Assembly (NCBI GenBank): GCA_035500775.1
Contig: DATJWY010000166.1
Location: 1-14,536 of the forward strand
Reading direction: 5' to 3'
DNA from: DATJWY01 sp035500775
GTDB taxonomy: Bacteria; Pseudomonadota; Alphaproteobacteria; Acetobacterales; Acetobacteraceae
DNA length: 14,536 nucleotides
The position numbers and the translations under genes are program-made. Below the pieces are notes generated by a model. That model had not been told where the DNA came from. It saw only the letters and a program-made list of their open reading frames with translations, and made no database searches. Positions 1 to 7,264 of this stretch are shown here, piece by piece (within the stretch, counting starts at the first letter, position 1; each line of letters opens with the position of its first letter).

Positions 1-1
1 G

Positions 2-310
<309 letters not shown>

Positions 311-330
311 GCCGGAAGAGGATGAAAGAA

Positions 331-1923
331 ATGGCATTCCTCCGCCTGGTTCGCGGCGCCGTGCTGCTGCCGCTGTGCCTCCTGCTGTTCTCCGGCCTTG
401 CCGCCCGCGCGGCCGATACGCCCGAGACCGCCGACCCCAAGGTGCTGAGCTGGGGCGCCGACGCGCAATCGGACGCGCCCTACGCCTTCGCCGATCCCAA
501 GGACACCAGCAAGCTGATCGGCTTCGAGGCCGAGATCATCGAAGCGGTCGCGGCGCACATGGGCCGCACCGCGCGGCATGTGCAGAACGATTACGACTCG
601 CTGATCCCCGGCCTCAACCGCCGGCTTTACGACGTGGTGATCAACGGCATCGAGATCACCCCGGACCATGCGGAGGAAGTGGATTTCTCCGCGCCCTACT
701 ACACGACCTTCGAGCAGCTCGCGGTGCGGCGCGACACCAACGGCATCAACACGCTCGACGATCTGGCCGGCAAGCGGGTCGGCACGCTGAAGGCCTCGCT
801 CGCCGAGCGCATGTTGCGTGACCGGCAGGGCGTGCAGGTGCTCGTCTACGACGAGGAGGTCGGCGCCTACAGCGATCTCGGCAATGGCCGGCTGGATGCG
901 GTGCTGCTCGATTACCCGATCGCGATGTATTACGCGGCGCCCGATCCGAAGCTGAAGCTGGTGGGCCCGCCGGCCGGGCAGATCGATTACGGCATCGCGG
1001 TGCGCAAGGGCAATCCGCGCCTGGTCGCCGACCTGAACGCGGCGATCGACGGCCTGAAGCGCTCGGGCGAATTGCGCCGCATCCTGGAGCGGTGGAATCT
1101 GTGGTCGCCGGTGATGGAGGCGAGCATGCCGGCGGGCACCGGCCCCGCGAACCCCGCCCCGGCCAATCCCGGCGCGGCGGCTCCCGCCGTGTCCGACGCT
1201 TACCATCAGTTCCTGAACGACACGAGGCCGCTCGCCAGCTGGACGGCGCGGTTCCAGCGCTACGCCGGCTACCTGCCCGATATCGCCCGCGGCGCGCTGG
1301 TGACGCTCGAGGTTTCCATCGTCGCCATGGTGGTCGCGGTGGTGGTCGGGCTGGCCGCGGCGGTGGCGCGGCGCTATGGGCCGGCGCCGGTCGCCTGGCT
1401 GGCGGTCACCTATATCGAGATCGTGCGCGGCACGCCGTTGCTGATCCAGATCCTGTTCATCTTCTTCGGCCTGCCGAATATCGGTATCCGGCTCGATCCG
1501 TTCGTGGCGGCGGTGATCGCGCTCGGGTTGAATTACGGCGCCTACGAGGCGGAGAATTACCGCGCCGGGTTGCAGGCGATCCCGCACGGGCAAATGGAAG
1601 CGGCGGTGGCGCTGAACATGACGCAGGGGCAGGCGCTGCGCCACGTCATCCTGCCGCAGACGATCCGCATCGTCATGCCGGTCACCACCAACGATTTCAT
1701 CTCGCTGCTGAAGGATTCCTCGCTGGTTTCGGTCATCACCATGACCGAGTTGACCCATACCTATGAGACGCTCTCCACCACCTATTACGATTATTTCGGC
1801 ACCGGCCTGCTGGTGGGCGCGGTCTATCTGCTGATCGGCCTGCCCTTCGTGCAGCTCGCGCGCTGGACGGAGCGGCGGTTCTCGGTGGAGCTGCGCGGCA
1901 CGGGCCGGCGCGCCATGCATTGA
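331..1923 (+). CDS. Fused amino-acid ABC substrate-binding protein and permease
   Basis: Single polypeptide (530 aa from this start) joining a periplasmic binding domain to an inner-membrane permease. Residues 1-27 form a signal peptide or N-terminal anchor ending AARA. Residues about 37-260 are a family-3 solute-binding domain (LIGFEAEIIEAVAAHMG; VINGIEITPDHAEEVDFSAPY). A Pro/Ala-rich linker lies at about 268-286, then a HisM/GlnP-type permease at about 320-515 with several membrane spans. The ATPase-docking EAA loop is at 423-442 (MEAAVALNMTQGQALRHVILP), with Asn429 where the family usually has Gly. An in-frame ATG at 322 exists, but the AGAGG at 317-321 sits 9 bases before ATG 331 and abuts 322, so 331 is preferred. 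With the upstream ATPase this would form a complete importer. Fusions of this kind are known, for example GlnP. The substrate is probably a polar amino acid; this is inferred. Confidence 0.93.
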   Translation: MAFLRLVRGAVLLPLCLLLFSGLAARAADTPETADPKVLSWGADAQSDAPYAFADPKDTSKLIGFEAEIIEAVAAHMGRTARHVQNDYDSLIPGLNRRLYDVVINGIEITPDHAEEVDFSAPYYTTFEQLAVRRDTNGINTLDDLAGKRVGTLKASLAERMLRDRQGVQVLVYDEEVGAYSDLGNGRLDAVLLDYPIAMYYAAPDPKLKLVGPPAGQIDYGIAVRKGNPRLVADLNAAIDGLKRSGELRRILERWNLWSPVMEASMPAGTGPANPAPANPGAAAPAVSDAYHQFLNDTRPLASWTARFQRYAGYLPDIARGALVTLEVSIVAMVVAVVVGLAAAVARRYGPAPVAWLAVTYIEIVRGTPLLIQILFIFFGLPNIGIRLDPFVAAVIALGLNYGAYEAENYRAGLQAIPHGQMEAAVALNMTQGQALRHVILPQTIRIVMPVTTNDFISLLKDSSLVSVITMTELTHTYETLSTTYYDYFGTGLLVGAVYLLIGLPFVQLARWTERRFSVELRGTGRRAMH

Positions 1924-1976
1924 TCCGCGGCCGCCGCTGCGCCACGCTGCCGAGTTGTGCCGTTCGTTACTTCGTC

Positions 1977-1982
1977 AGGAAG
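1977..1982 (+). promoter_or_regulatory. Ribosome binding site fixing the lipoprotein start
   Basis: AGGAAG lies 6 bases before ATG 1989. The same reading frame is open back to 1920, but the extra N-terminus would bury the lipobox signal peptide. The spacing and the signal peptide together decide for 1989. Confidence 0.75.
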
Positions 1983-1988
1983 CCAAGC

Positions 1989-3035
1989 ATGCGAGTCCGC
2001 GCTGTTCTTCCACCGGTAGCCCTGCTTTCCCTGGTGCTGCCGCTGGCGCTCGCGGGATGCGGTGGCGGCGAGACGCCGCCGCCACAGACATTCCCCGCCC
2101 TCAACTACACCTATCTGACGCCGCTGCAACTCAACGTCGCCACGGTCGATGTGGAGGACCATACCGCCGCGGTCAGCGCGAATGACCTGTCCGCGCAAGC
2201 CCCGGTGCCGCCGGTGGCGGCGCTGACGCAGATGGCGCGTGACCGGCTGGTGCCGAGCGGCAATGCCGGGCGGGCGGTGTTCGTCATCACCGAGGCCTCC
2301 ATCACCCAGGATGGCGGAGCGATGAACGGGCGGATGGCGGTGCATCTCGACGTGGTGAACGCGCAGGACATGCGCGTCGCCTATGCCGAGGCGCGCGTCA
2401 GCCGGCAGGCGACCCTGCCGGAGGGGCAGACGCCGCGTGCGGCGCTGTATGCCCTGACCAAGCAGATGATGGGCGACATGAACGTGGAGTTCGAATACCA
2501 GGCGCGGCGCTCGCTGGGCCAGTGGCTGCTGCCGGCGGTGGCAGCCGCGCCGGTGCAGGCGCAGCCCTTGCCCGGGTCGCCCGCCGCGCCCGCCCTGGCG
2601 CCCGTGGCGCCGCCCGCGTCCGCCGCTCCGTCGCCCGCCGCTCCGCCCGTTGTTGTCCCGGGGGCGCCGGTGTCGCTCGCGCCGGCCGTGCCACCCGCCC
2701 CGGCGGTGCCCAGTGCCGCACCGGGTGCCGCCTCGGTTGCCGCCCCTGGTGCTGCCGCTCCCGGCGCCGCGCCGGTGACGATGTCGCCGCCGCCCGGCTA
2801 CCTGACCCCGCCCGCTTCCATGAAGCCGGTGCCGGTCGCGCCGCCCGCTCCGGTTGCCCCGGCTCCGGCCGCCTCGGCCCCCGCCACCGGCGCCTACACC
2901 CCGCCGGATTTCAGCCCGCCGCCGGCCGCCTCCAGCGCCGTGCCGGAGGGCTACACGTCGCCGGATTACACGCCGCCCTCCGGCTCATCGCTCGCCGCCC
3001 CCGGCGCGGCGCTGCCGCCGGCGCAGCCTTATTAA
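1989..3035 (+). CDS. Unrecognised lipoprotein with long Pro/Ala-rich tail
   Basis: 348 aa. The N-terminus is a textbook lipoprotein signal: a hydrophobic stretch ending LALAGC, with Cys24 as the expected lipidation site and a Gly-rich start to the mature protein. Residues about 30-185 look like a folded domain (NYTYLTPLQLNVATVDVED; AGRAVFVITEASIT; RRSLGQWL). Residues about 190-348 are low complexity, dominated by Pro, Ala and Val. Within the tail, related blocks occur at about 270 (GYLTPP), 303 (YTPPDFSPPP) and 322 (YTSPDYTPPS). The protein is probably anchored in the outer membrane facing the periplasm, with the tail as a flexible spacer that may cross or contact peptidoglycan; this role is inferred. 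I do not recognise a characterised family. The gene starts 65 bases after the transporter gene and is closed by a strong hairpin. Confidence 0.85.
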   Translation: MRVRAVLPPVALLSLVLPLALAGCGGGETPPPQTFPALNYTYLTPLQLNVATVDVEDHTAAVSANDLSAQAPVPPVAALTQMARDRLVPSGNAGRAVFVITEASITQDGGAMNGRMAVHLDVVNAQDMRVAYAEARVSRQATLPEGQTPRAALYALTKQMMGDMNVEFEYQARRSLGQWLLPAVAAAPVQAQPLPGSPAAPALAPVAPPASAAPSPAAPPVVVPGAPVSLAPAVPPAPAVPSAAPGAASVAAPGAAAPGAAPVTMSPPPGYLTPPASMKPVPVAPPAPVAPAPAASAPATGAYTPPDFSPPPAASSAVPEGYTSPDYTPPSGSSLAAPGAALPPAQPY

Positions 3036-3041
3036 GGCCGG

Positions 3042-3075
3042 GCCGGGCGCGCGGAACGGCCGTGCGCCCGGCTTT
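3042..3075 (+). terminator. Probable intrinsic terminator after the lipoprotein gene
   Basis: Perfect 9-bp stem GCCGGGCGC (3042-3050) and GCGCCCGGC (3064-3072) with a 13-base loop, followed by TTT. It begins 6 bases after the lipoprotein stop. The T-run is short, so termination may be leaky. Confidence 0.65.
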
Positions 3076-3265
3076 CGCCGGGTCGCGCGCCTTGTTGCGC
3101 CGGCGGCCGCGTGCCATACCGGCGGGCTGAATGACCGGCTGGTCGAAACCGCTCGCGCCGCTGGTATGTGTCCTTGGTTTGGCGCGCGCCGCCGGTCGAA
3201 CGCCCCTGGGCCAACCCGGCGCGCCCGTGCTGTGCGAGGGTCACGGTGGAAATACCATGGTCCTC

Positions 3266-3386
3266 GTTTTGCCGGCATCTTCAGCGGTGCAGGCTTGTCC
3301 CGCTGAATCGGGTCCGTTCTAGCCATTTGTTTTGGCGCGTATCTTCACCGGTTCAGATGTGTCCATCCGAACCGGTTCTGCTCTAG
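3266..3386 (+). repeat. Two tandem, diverged palindromic intergenic units
   Basis: Unit A (3266-3322) and unit B (3329-3386) share the frame GTTTTG ... ATCTTCA ... TGTCC ... TCTAG. Their 46-bp cores (3277-3322 and 3341-3386) align without gaps at 34 of 46 positions, a spacing of 64 bp. Each unit has its own perfect 8-bp inverted repeat. Unit A has TTCAGCGG (3280-3287) with CCGCTGAA (3300-3307). Unit B has ACCGGTTC (3347-3354) with GAACCGGT (3369-3376). So the hairpin is kept although the sequence differs. The layout recalls short palindromic intergenic units seen in other alphaproteobacteria; that comparison is from memory. Confidence 0.7.
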
Positions 3387-3423
3387 TGTGGGAACGTCCG
3401 ACTCGCCCATGAGGCTCGAACCG

Positions 3424-4506
3424 ATGACCCGTCCAGCCGCCTTCATCCTGCTATCCGCGGTGCTGCTGGCCTCCGGGTGCTCCGCCGGGCGGGCCCAGTC
3501 CCCGGCCACGCCGCTCGTCGAGCAGGGGCCGCTGAGCTTCGCTCCGCTCGTGCGCCGGGTGGTGCCGGCGGTGGTTAACATCGCCGTCACGGAAAGCGTG
3601 TCGGCGGGGGACGCGGCCGCTTCCCTGCCGCCGGAACTGAAGGGCACGCCGTTCGAGCGGCAGTTCCGCGAGCGCATGCGCGGCCGGCGGGAGCAGGTGC
3701 TCGGCGCCGGCTCGGGCTTCATCATCGATGCCTCGGGCGTGATCGTCACCAACAACCATGTCGTCGGTCATGCCGACCGCATCGTCGTCTCGCTCAGCGA
3801 CGGCACCCAGTTGCCGGCCAAGGTGCTCGGCGTCGACGAGTTGACCGATCTCGCGGTGATCAAGGTGGAAACGGACGCGCCGCTGCCCTACGTGACCTGG
3901 GGCGATTCCCGTGAGGTGCAGGTCGGCGACTGGATTCTCGCCGCCGGCAACCCGTTCGGCCTCGGCAGCTCGGTGACGGCGGGCATCGTCTCGGCGCGCG
4001 GGCGGGATATCGGCGCCGGGCCGTTCGACGATTTCATCCAGCTCGACGCGCCGATCAACCCGGGTAATTCCGGCGGCCCCACCTTCAACCTGGAGGGGCA
4101 GGTGATCGCGGTGAACACCGCCATCGTCTCGCCCACCGGCGGCTCGGTCGGCATCGGCTTCGCCGTGCCGAGCGAGATCGCCGAACGCATTGTCGCCGAG
4201 CTGCGCGCGAAGGGGCATATCGATCGCGGCTGGCTCGGCGTCTCGGTGCAGGACCTGCCGGGCACGCGCAGCATCGGCGTCGCCATCGCGGGCGTTGACC
4301 GGTTCGGGCCGGCGTCGCGCGCCGGGCTCCGGGTCGGGGATATCGTGACGGCGGTGAACGGCGAGCATGTCGATTCGGCGCGCGGCCTGATCCGCGCCGT
4401 CGCCGCCACCAATCCCGGCGGCCGGGTGCGGCTGCGCCTGCGCCGGCAGGCACAAACGTTGGAGGTCACGGTGACGGTCGGGCGGCGCCCGCACGAGCCG
4501 GACTGA
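3424..4506 (+). CDS. DegP/HtrA-like serine protease, probable lipoprotein, one PDZ domain
   Basis: 360 aa. The trypsin-like catalytic triad is complete: His112 (TNNHVVG), Asp142 (DELTDLAVIK) and Ser216 (NPGNSGGP). A single PDZ domain covers about 265-352 (RGWLGVSVQDLP; AGLRVGDIVTAVNG). DegP and DegQ have two PDZ domains and DegS one, so the layout resembles DegS. Here the N-terminus ends in ASGC, so Cys19 may be lipidated rather than the protein being held by a membrane helix; Ala at the -3 position makes the lipobox imperfect. It is expected to degrade or sense misfolded proteins in the periplasm. The frame is open from a GTG at 3388 and an ATG at 3409, but GAGG at 3411-3414 and the signal sequence favour ATG 3424. 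It lies 49 bases before the response regulator gene, likely in the same transcript. Confidence 0.93.
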   Translation: MTRPAAFILLSAVLLASGCSAGRAQSPATPLVEQGPLSFAPLVRRVVPAVVNIAVTESVSAGDAAASLPPELKGTPFERQFRERMRGRREQVLGAGSGFIIDASGVIVTNNHVVGHADRIVVSLSDGTQLPAKVLGVDELTDLAVIKVETDAPLPYVTWGDSREVQVGDWILAAGNPFGLGSSVTAGIVSARGRDIGAGPFDDFIQLDAPINPGNSGGPTFNLEGQVIAVNTAIVSPTGGSVGIGFAVPSEIAERIVAELRAKGHIDRGWLGVSVQDLPGTRSIGVAIAGVDRFGPASRAGLRVGDIVTAVNGEHVDSARGLIRAVAATNPGGRVRLRLRRQAQTLEVTVTVGRRPHEPD

Positions 4507-4555
4507 CGGCGCCGCGACACCACGGACGGAACACGAGCGAAGAGCGGAACAGCCG

Positions 4556-5233
4556 ATGCGTATCCTGTTGGTCGAGGACGATCCCACCGTCGCGGGCTTC
4601 GTGGTCAAGGGCCTCCGCGAGGCCGGGCATGTGGTCGAGCATGCCGATAACGGCCGCGACGGCCTGTTCCTCGCCGCCAGCGAGAGCTTCGATACCATCA
4701 TCCTCGACCGCATGCTGCCGGGCGGGATCGACGGGTTGCGCCTGCTCGAAACCCTGCGCTCGCAGAACAACGCGACGCCGGTGCTGCTGCTCTCGGCGCT
4801 CGCCCAGGTGGATGAGCGGGTGGCCGGACTGAAGGCCGGCGGCGATGACTACATGACCAAGCCCTTCGCCTTCGCCGAGTTGCTCGCCCGCGTAGAGGCG
4901 CTGAACCGGCGGGGCAAGAGCGAGGGACCGCAGACCCGGCTCACCGTGGGCGACCTGGAGATGGACCTGCTCTCCCGCTCGGTGCGCCGCGCCGGGCAGA
5001 AGATCGACCTGCAGCCGCGCGAGTTCCGCCTGCTTGAATACCTGATGCGCCACGCCGGCCAGGTGGTGACGCGCACCATGCTGCTCGAAGGCGTGTGGGA
5101 TTATCATTTCGACCCGCAGACCAACGTCATCGACGTGCATGTCTCCCGCCTGCGGCAGAAGATCGACCGGCCTTTCCCGACCACGCTGATCCATACCGTG
5201 CGCAATGCCGGCTACATGCTGCGGCCGGAATGA
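4556..5233 (+). CDS. OmpR/PhoB-family response regulator
   Basis: 225 aa, a normal length. The receiver domain (about 1-115) has the acidic pocket Glu7/Asp8/Asp9, the phosphoacceptor Asp51 (IILDRMLPGGIDG), Ser80 and Lys102 (MTKPFAF). The C-terminal winged-helix DNA-binding domain (about 128-223) has the usual motifs (LQPREFRLLEYLMRHAGQVV; VIDVHVSRLRQKID; IHTVRNAGYML). It is expected to bind direct-repeat promoters when phosphorylated by the histidine kinase encoded next, although a repeat element separates the two genes. The purine-rich GAGCGGA at 4542-4548 is a modest ribosome site. Its place directly after a DegP-like protease suggests envelope-stress control, as in Cpx-type systems; the target genes are inferred only. 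Confidence 0.95.
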   Translation: MRILLVEDDPTVAGFVVKGLREAGHVVEHADNGRDGLFLAASESFDTIILDRMLPGGIDGLRLLETLRSQNNATPVLLLSALAQVDERVAGLKAGGDDYMTKPFAFAELLARVEALNRRGKSEGPQTRLTVGDLEMDLLSRSVRRAGQKIDLQPREFRLLEYLMRHAGQVVTRTMLLEGVWDYHFDPQTNVIDVHVSRLRQKIDRPFPTTLIHTVRNAGYMLRPE

Positions 5234-5250
5234 GTGGCGTTGGGGTAAAG

Positions 5251-5371
5251 GTAAGGCGAGGGCTCTGCCCTCGACCCGCTGGGGCCTTGAGGCCCCAGAC
5301 CCCCAATACTTTAAGTAACGGATTCCAAAGGCTTGCCTTTGGCGGGGTCCAGGGGCGGAGCCCCTGGCCTT
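5251..5371 (+). repeat. Composite stem-loop repeat, copy 1 (short core)
   Basis: Four perfect stem-loops in a row. They are CGAGGGC/GCCCTCG (5257-5273), CTGGGGCC/GGCCCCAG (5279-5298), CCAAAGGC/GCCTTTGG (5325-5342) and CCAGGGGC/GCCCCTGG (5349-5367). Between the second and third lies a short AT-richer core containing TACTT-T-AAGTA (5307-5317), itself a palindrome. The element fills nearly all the space between the response regulator stop and the kinase start. The same modules recur at 7265, 11831 (opposite orientation) and 14491. Confidence 0.85.
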
Positions 5372-5375
5372 CGAT

Positions 5376-6881
5376 ATGAACCAGATCGCGCCGGTCGGCG
5401 CCGCCCGGCCGCCCTGGCTTACCCGCATGCTTGCGCCGCTGCGTTCGGCGAGCGTTCGTCTCGCCGCCGTCTATGCGCTGATGTTCGGCCTCTCCGCGCT
5501 CTCGCTCGTGCTGTTCCTGTGGTGGGACAGCGCCGGGCTGCTGGAGCGGCAGGTGCAGGCGGCGATCCGCGCCGACGCGCAGGGCCTCTCCGAACGCTGG
5601 CAGGAAGGCGGGGTGCCGTCGCTGATCCTCACCCTCCAGGACCGGTTGAACGAGAACGTCGATGACGACGCGATCTATCTGCTGGTCGATGCCGGCTATA
5701 ACCGCGTCGCCGGCAATCTGGAGCATTGGCCGCACGGCGTCGGCACGTCCACCGTCTGGTACGAGTTGCCGGTGGAGCGGGACGGGGTACGTTCGCTCGC
5801 CGAGGTGCACCGCTTCGATCTGCCGGGCGGGTTCCGCCTGCTGGTCGGGCGGGATGTGCGCACACGGGCGCAGCTTCGCCGGCTGCTCACCGACGCGCTG
5901 TTCTGGGCGGTGCTGCTCGTCATCGTGCTCGGCACGGTGGGCGCGCTCGCGGTGCGCAACTTCTTCCGCCGCCTCGTCGCCAACATCGCCGCGACGGCGG
6001 GCGCGATCTCGCGCGGCGACCTGACGCGTCGCGTCACCGTCTCCGGCAGCGGCGACGAGTTCGACCGCGTGGCCGAATCGATCAACGACATGCTGGACCG
6101 CATCGGCCGGCTGATGGACGGGGTGCGGCAGGTCTCCAACGCCATCGCGCATGATTTGCGCACGCCGATCACCCGCGCCCGTGCGCGGCTGGAGGACGCG
6201 GCGGAGCATGCGCACACGCCGGAGGAGCTGCATGCGGCGGTGGAGCGGGCGGTCGCGGATCTTGACCATGTCACCGCCGTGTTCCAGGCCCTGCTGCGCA
6301 TCGCCGAGATCGAGGCCGGCGCCCGCCGTTCCGCCTTCGCGCGGTTCGACGCCGCGCCGTTGCTCACCGACCTCGCCGAGCTGTACGGCGCGCTGGCCGA
6401 GGAGCGGGGTCTCACCCTCGATCTCGACGTGCCGCCGCGTCTGCCCGCCTTCGGCGATCGCGAGCTGATTCAGCAGGCGGTCGCCAACCTGCTCGACAAC
6501 GCGGTGAAGTTTTCCCCCGAGGGCGGGGAGGTGCGGCTGGCGGCGGGGATCGCCGGCGGGGCGTTGCGCATCGCCATCACCGATCAAGGGCCGGGGATAC
6601 GCCCGGAGGACAAGCCGCGGGCGACGCAACGTTTCTTCCGGGCGGAAGCGGCGCGCAACACGCCGGGGTCCGGCCTCGGCCTCGCGCTGGTGCAGGCGGT
6701 GGCGCAGTTGCACCACGGCACGCTGATGCTGGAGGACGCGGCGCCCGGCCTCGCCGCCGTGCTGGTGCTGGCGGTTGTCGCGGGCCGCGTGGGTTTCGGT
6801 AACCCCCGCGGAGCGGATTTCAGCGAAATGAACGCGCGTTCATCTCCCCCCCACCCGGAGGCCACGCGCGGCTTGTCATGA
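5376..6881 (+). CDS. Two-pass membrane sensor histidine kinase
   Basis: 501 aa. A first membrane span at about 28-50, a periplasmic sensor region of about 120 residues, a second span at about 172-195 and a HAMP domain to about 245. The dimerisation/phosphoacceptor motif has His259 (NAIAHDLRTPI). The ATPase domain has the N box with Asn375 (NLLDNAVKFSP), the G1 box (DQGPGI) and the G2 box (GSGLGLALV). It is expected to phosphorylate the adjacent response regulator. After the usual end of the ATPase fold there are about 35 extra residues of low complexity. The start follows a stem-loop; the only Shine-Dalgarno-like bases (GGAG, 5357-5360) are mostly in its loop and 15 bases away, so the start or its efficiency is uncertain. 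ATG 5427 is an alternative without a better site. Its stop overlaps the next start (ATGA). Confidence 0.93.
   Translation: MNQIAPVGAARPPWLTRMLAPLRSASVRLAAVYALMFGLSALSLVLFLWWDSAGLLERQVQAAIRADAQGLSERWQEGGVPSLILTLQDRLNENVDDDAIYLLVDAGYNRVAGNLEHWPHGVGTSTVWYELPVERDGVRSLAEVHRFDLPGGFRLLVGRDVRTRAQLRRLLTDALFWAVLLVIVLGTVGALAVRNFFRRLVANIAATAGAISRGDLTRRVTVSGSGDEFDRVAESINDMLDRIGRLMDGVRQVSNAIAHDLRTPITRARARLEDAAEHAHTPEELHAAVERAVADLDHVTAVFQALLRIAEIEAGARRSAFARFDAAPLLTDLAELYGALAEERGLTLDLDVPPRLPAFGDRELIQQAVANLLDNAVKFSPEGGEVRLAAGIAGGALRIAITDQGPGIRPEDKPRATQRFFRAEAARNTPGSGLGLALVQAVAQLHHGTLMLEDAAPGLAAVLVLAVVAGRVGFGNPRGADFSEMNARSSPPHPEATRGLS
6828..6843. promoter_or_regulatory. Perfect 16-bp palindrome near the 3' end of the kinase gene
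   Basis: ATGAACGC followed by GCGTTCAT, a perfect palindrome, lies about 35 bases before the start of the small secreted protein gene. Its half sites TGAAC/GTTCA are the same as those of the pump operator at 11783-11795 but with a 4-base rather than 3-base centre. It could be a binding site for a dimeric regulator or chance within a coding region. Confidence 0.35.
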
Positions 6882-7264
6882 TCCGGGCAATGATCCGGTC
6901 CTCCGTTCTGCTGCTGTGTTTGCTCCTGGGTGCCGTGCCGCCGGCGCGCGCGCAGGAAAAGCCGCTCGCGGTGACCACCGACACCGAGGAATATTGCGAG
7001 CATCTGAGCGATCTGGTCGCCGCGCATCCGAATCCCGGGCCGGAGGTGCGGCGGTTGCTCACCCAGGGGCGCGCGTTGTGCGAGCGCGGGCAGGTGCGGG
7101 GCGGTATCCGCCGGCTGCGGCGGGCGATGGTGATCTTGCGTCACTCCCAGAAAGCGACGGCGAAGGCGGACGCGCAGCAACCGGCCACCCCGGAGGCCGG
7201 GGCCGAGCACGGCGCGCCGGTGCAGGCCGTCGGCCCAGCCGCGCCCGTCGCGCACGGACGTTGA
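6878..7264 (+). CDS. Small secreted protein of unknown function, two mature cysteines
   Basis: 128 aa. A signal peptide (hydrophobic residues 8-20, cleavage expected after ARA at about residue 25) exports it to the periplasm. The mature part has a likely helical core (EEYCEHLSDLVAAH; VRRLLTQGRALCERGQ; GGIRRLRRAMVILR) with Cys40 and Cys68, which could form a disulfide, and then a flexible Ala/Pro tail from about 93. The start codon overlaps the kinase stop as ATGA, which indicates translational coupling; ATG 6890 is a possible alternative. I do not recognise a family. Being coupled to a sensor kinase and exported to the compartment of its sensor domain, it may be an accessory or ligand-like partner of the kinase. 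That is inference. Confidence 0.8.
   Translation: MIRAMIRSSVLLLCLLLGAVPPARAQEKPLAVTTDTEEYCEHLSDLVAAHPNPGPEVRRLLTQGRALCERGQVRGGIRRLRRAMVILRHSQKATAKADAQQPATPEAGAEHGAPVQAVGPAAPVAHGR

Larger units (their letters stand above)
3036..3423. other. Non-coding gap between lipoprotein and protease genes
   Basis: 388 bp without a convincing gene. It holds the terminator at 3042-3075 and two degenerate tandem palindromic units at 3266-3386. Between 3076 and 3265 I see no gene, clear promoter or strong repeat. The promoter of the protease gene presumably lies in or beside the repeat units, but no convincing -35/-10 pair was found. Confidence 0.6.

Noticed and set aside
3166..3173. A possible third tandem unit, because ATGTGTCC also occurs 127 bases (about two periods) before the matching point in unit A
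   Set aside because: Only eight bases match unit B and the surrounding order differs; the intermediate unit predicted near 3229 is not recognisable.
3131..3322. 63-codon open frame in the gap before the protease gene, with a mildly hydrophobic start
   Set aside because: No good ribosome site, no recognisable domain, and its 3' part runs through palindromic repeat unit A.
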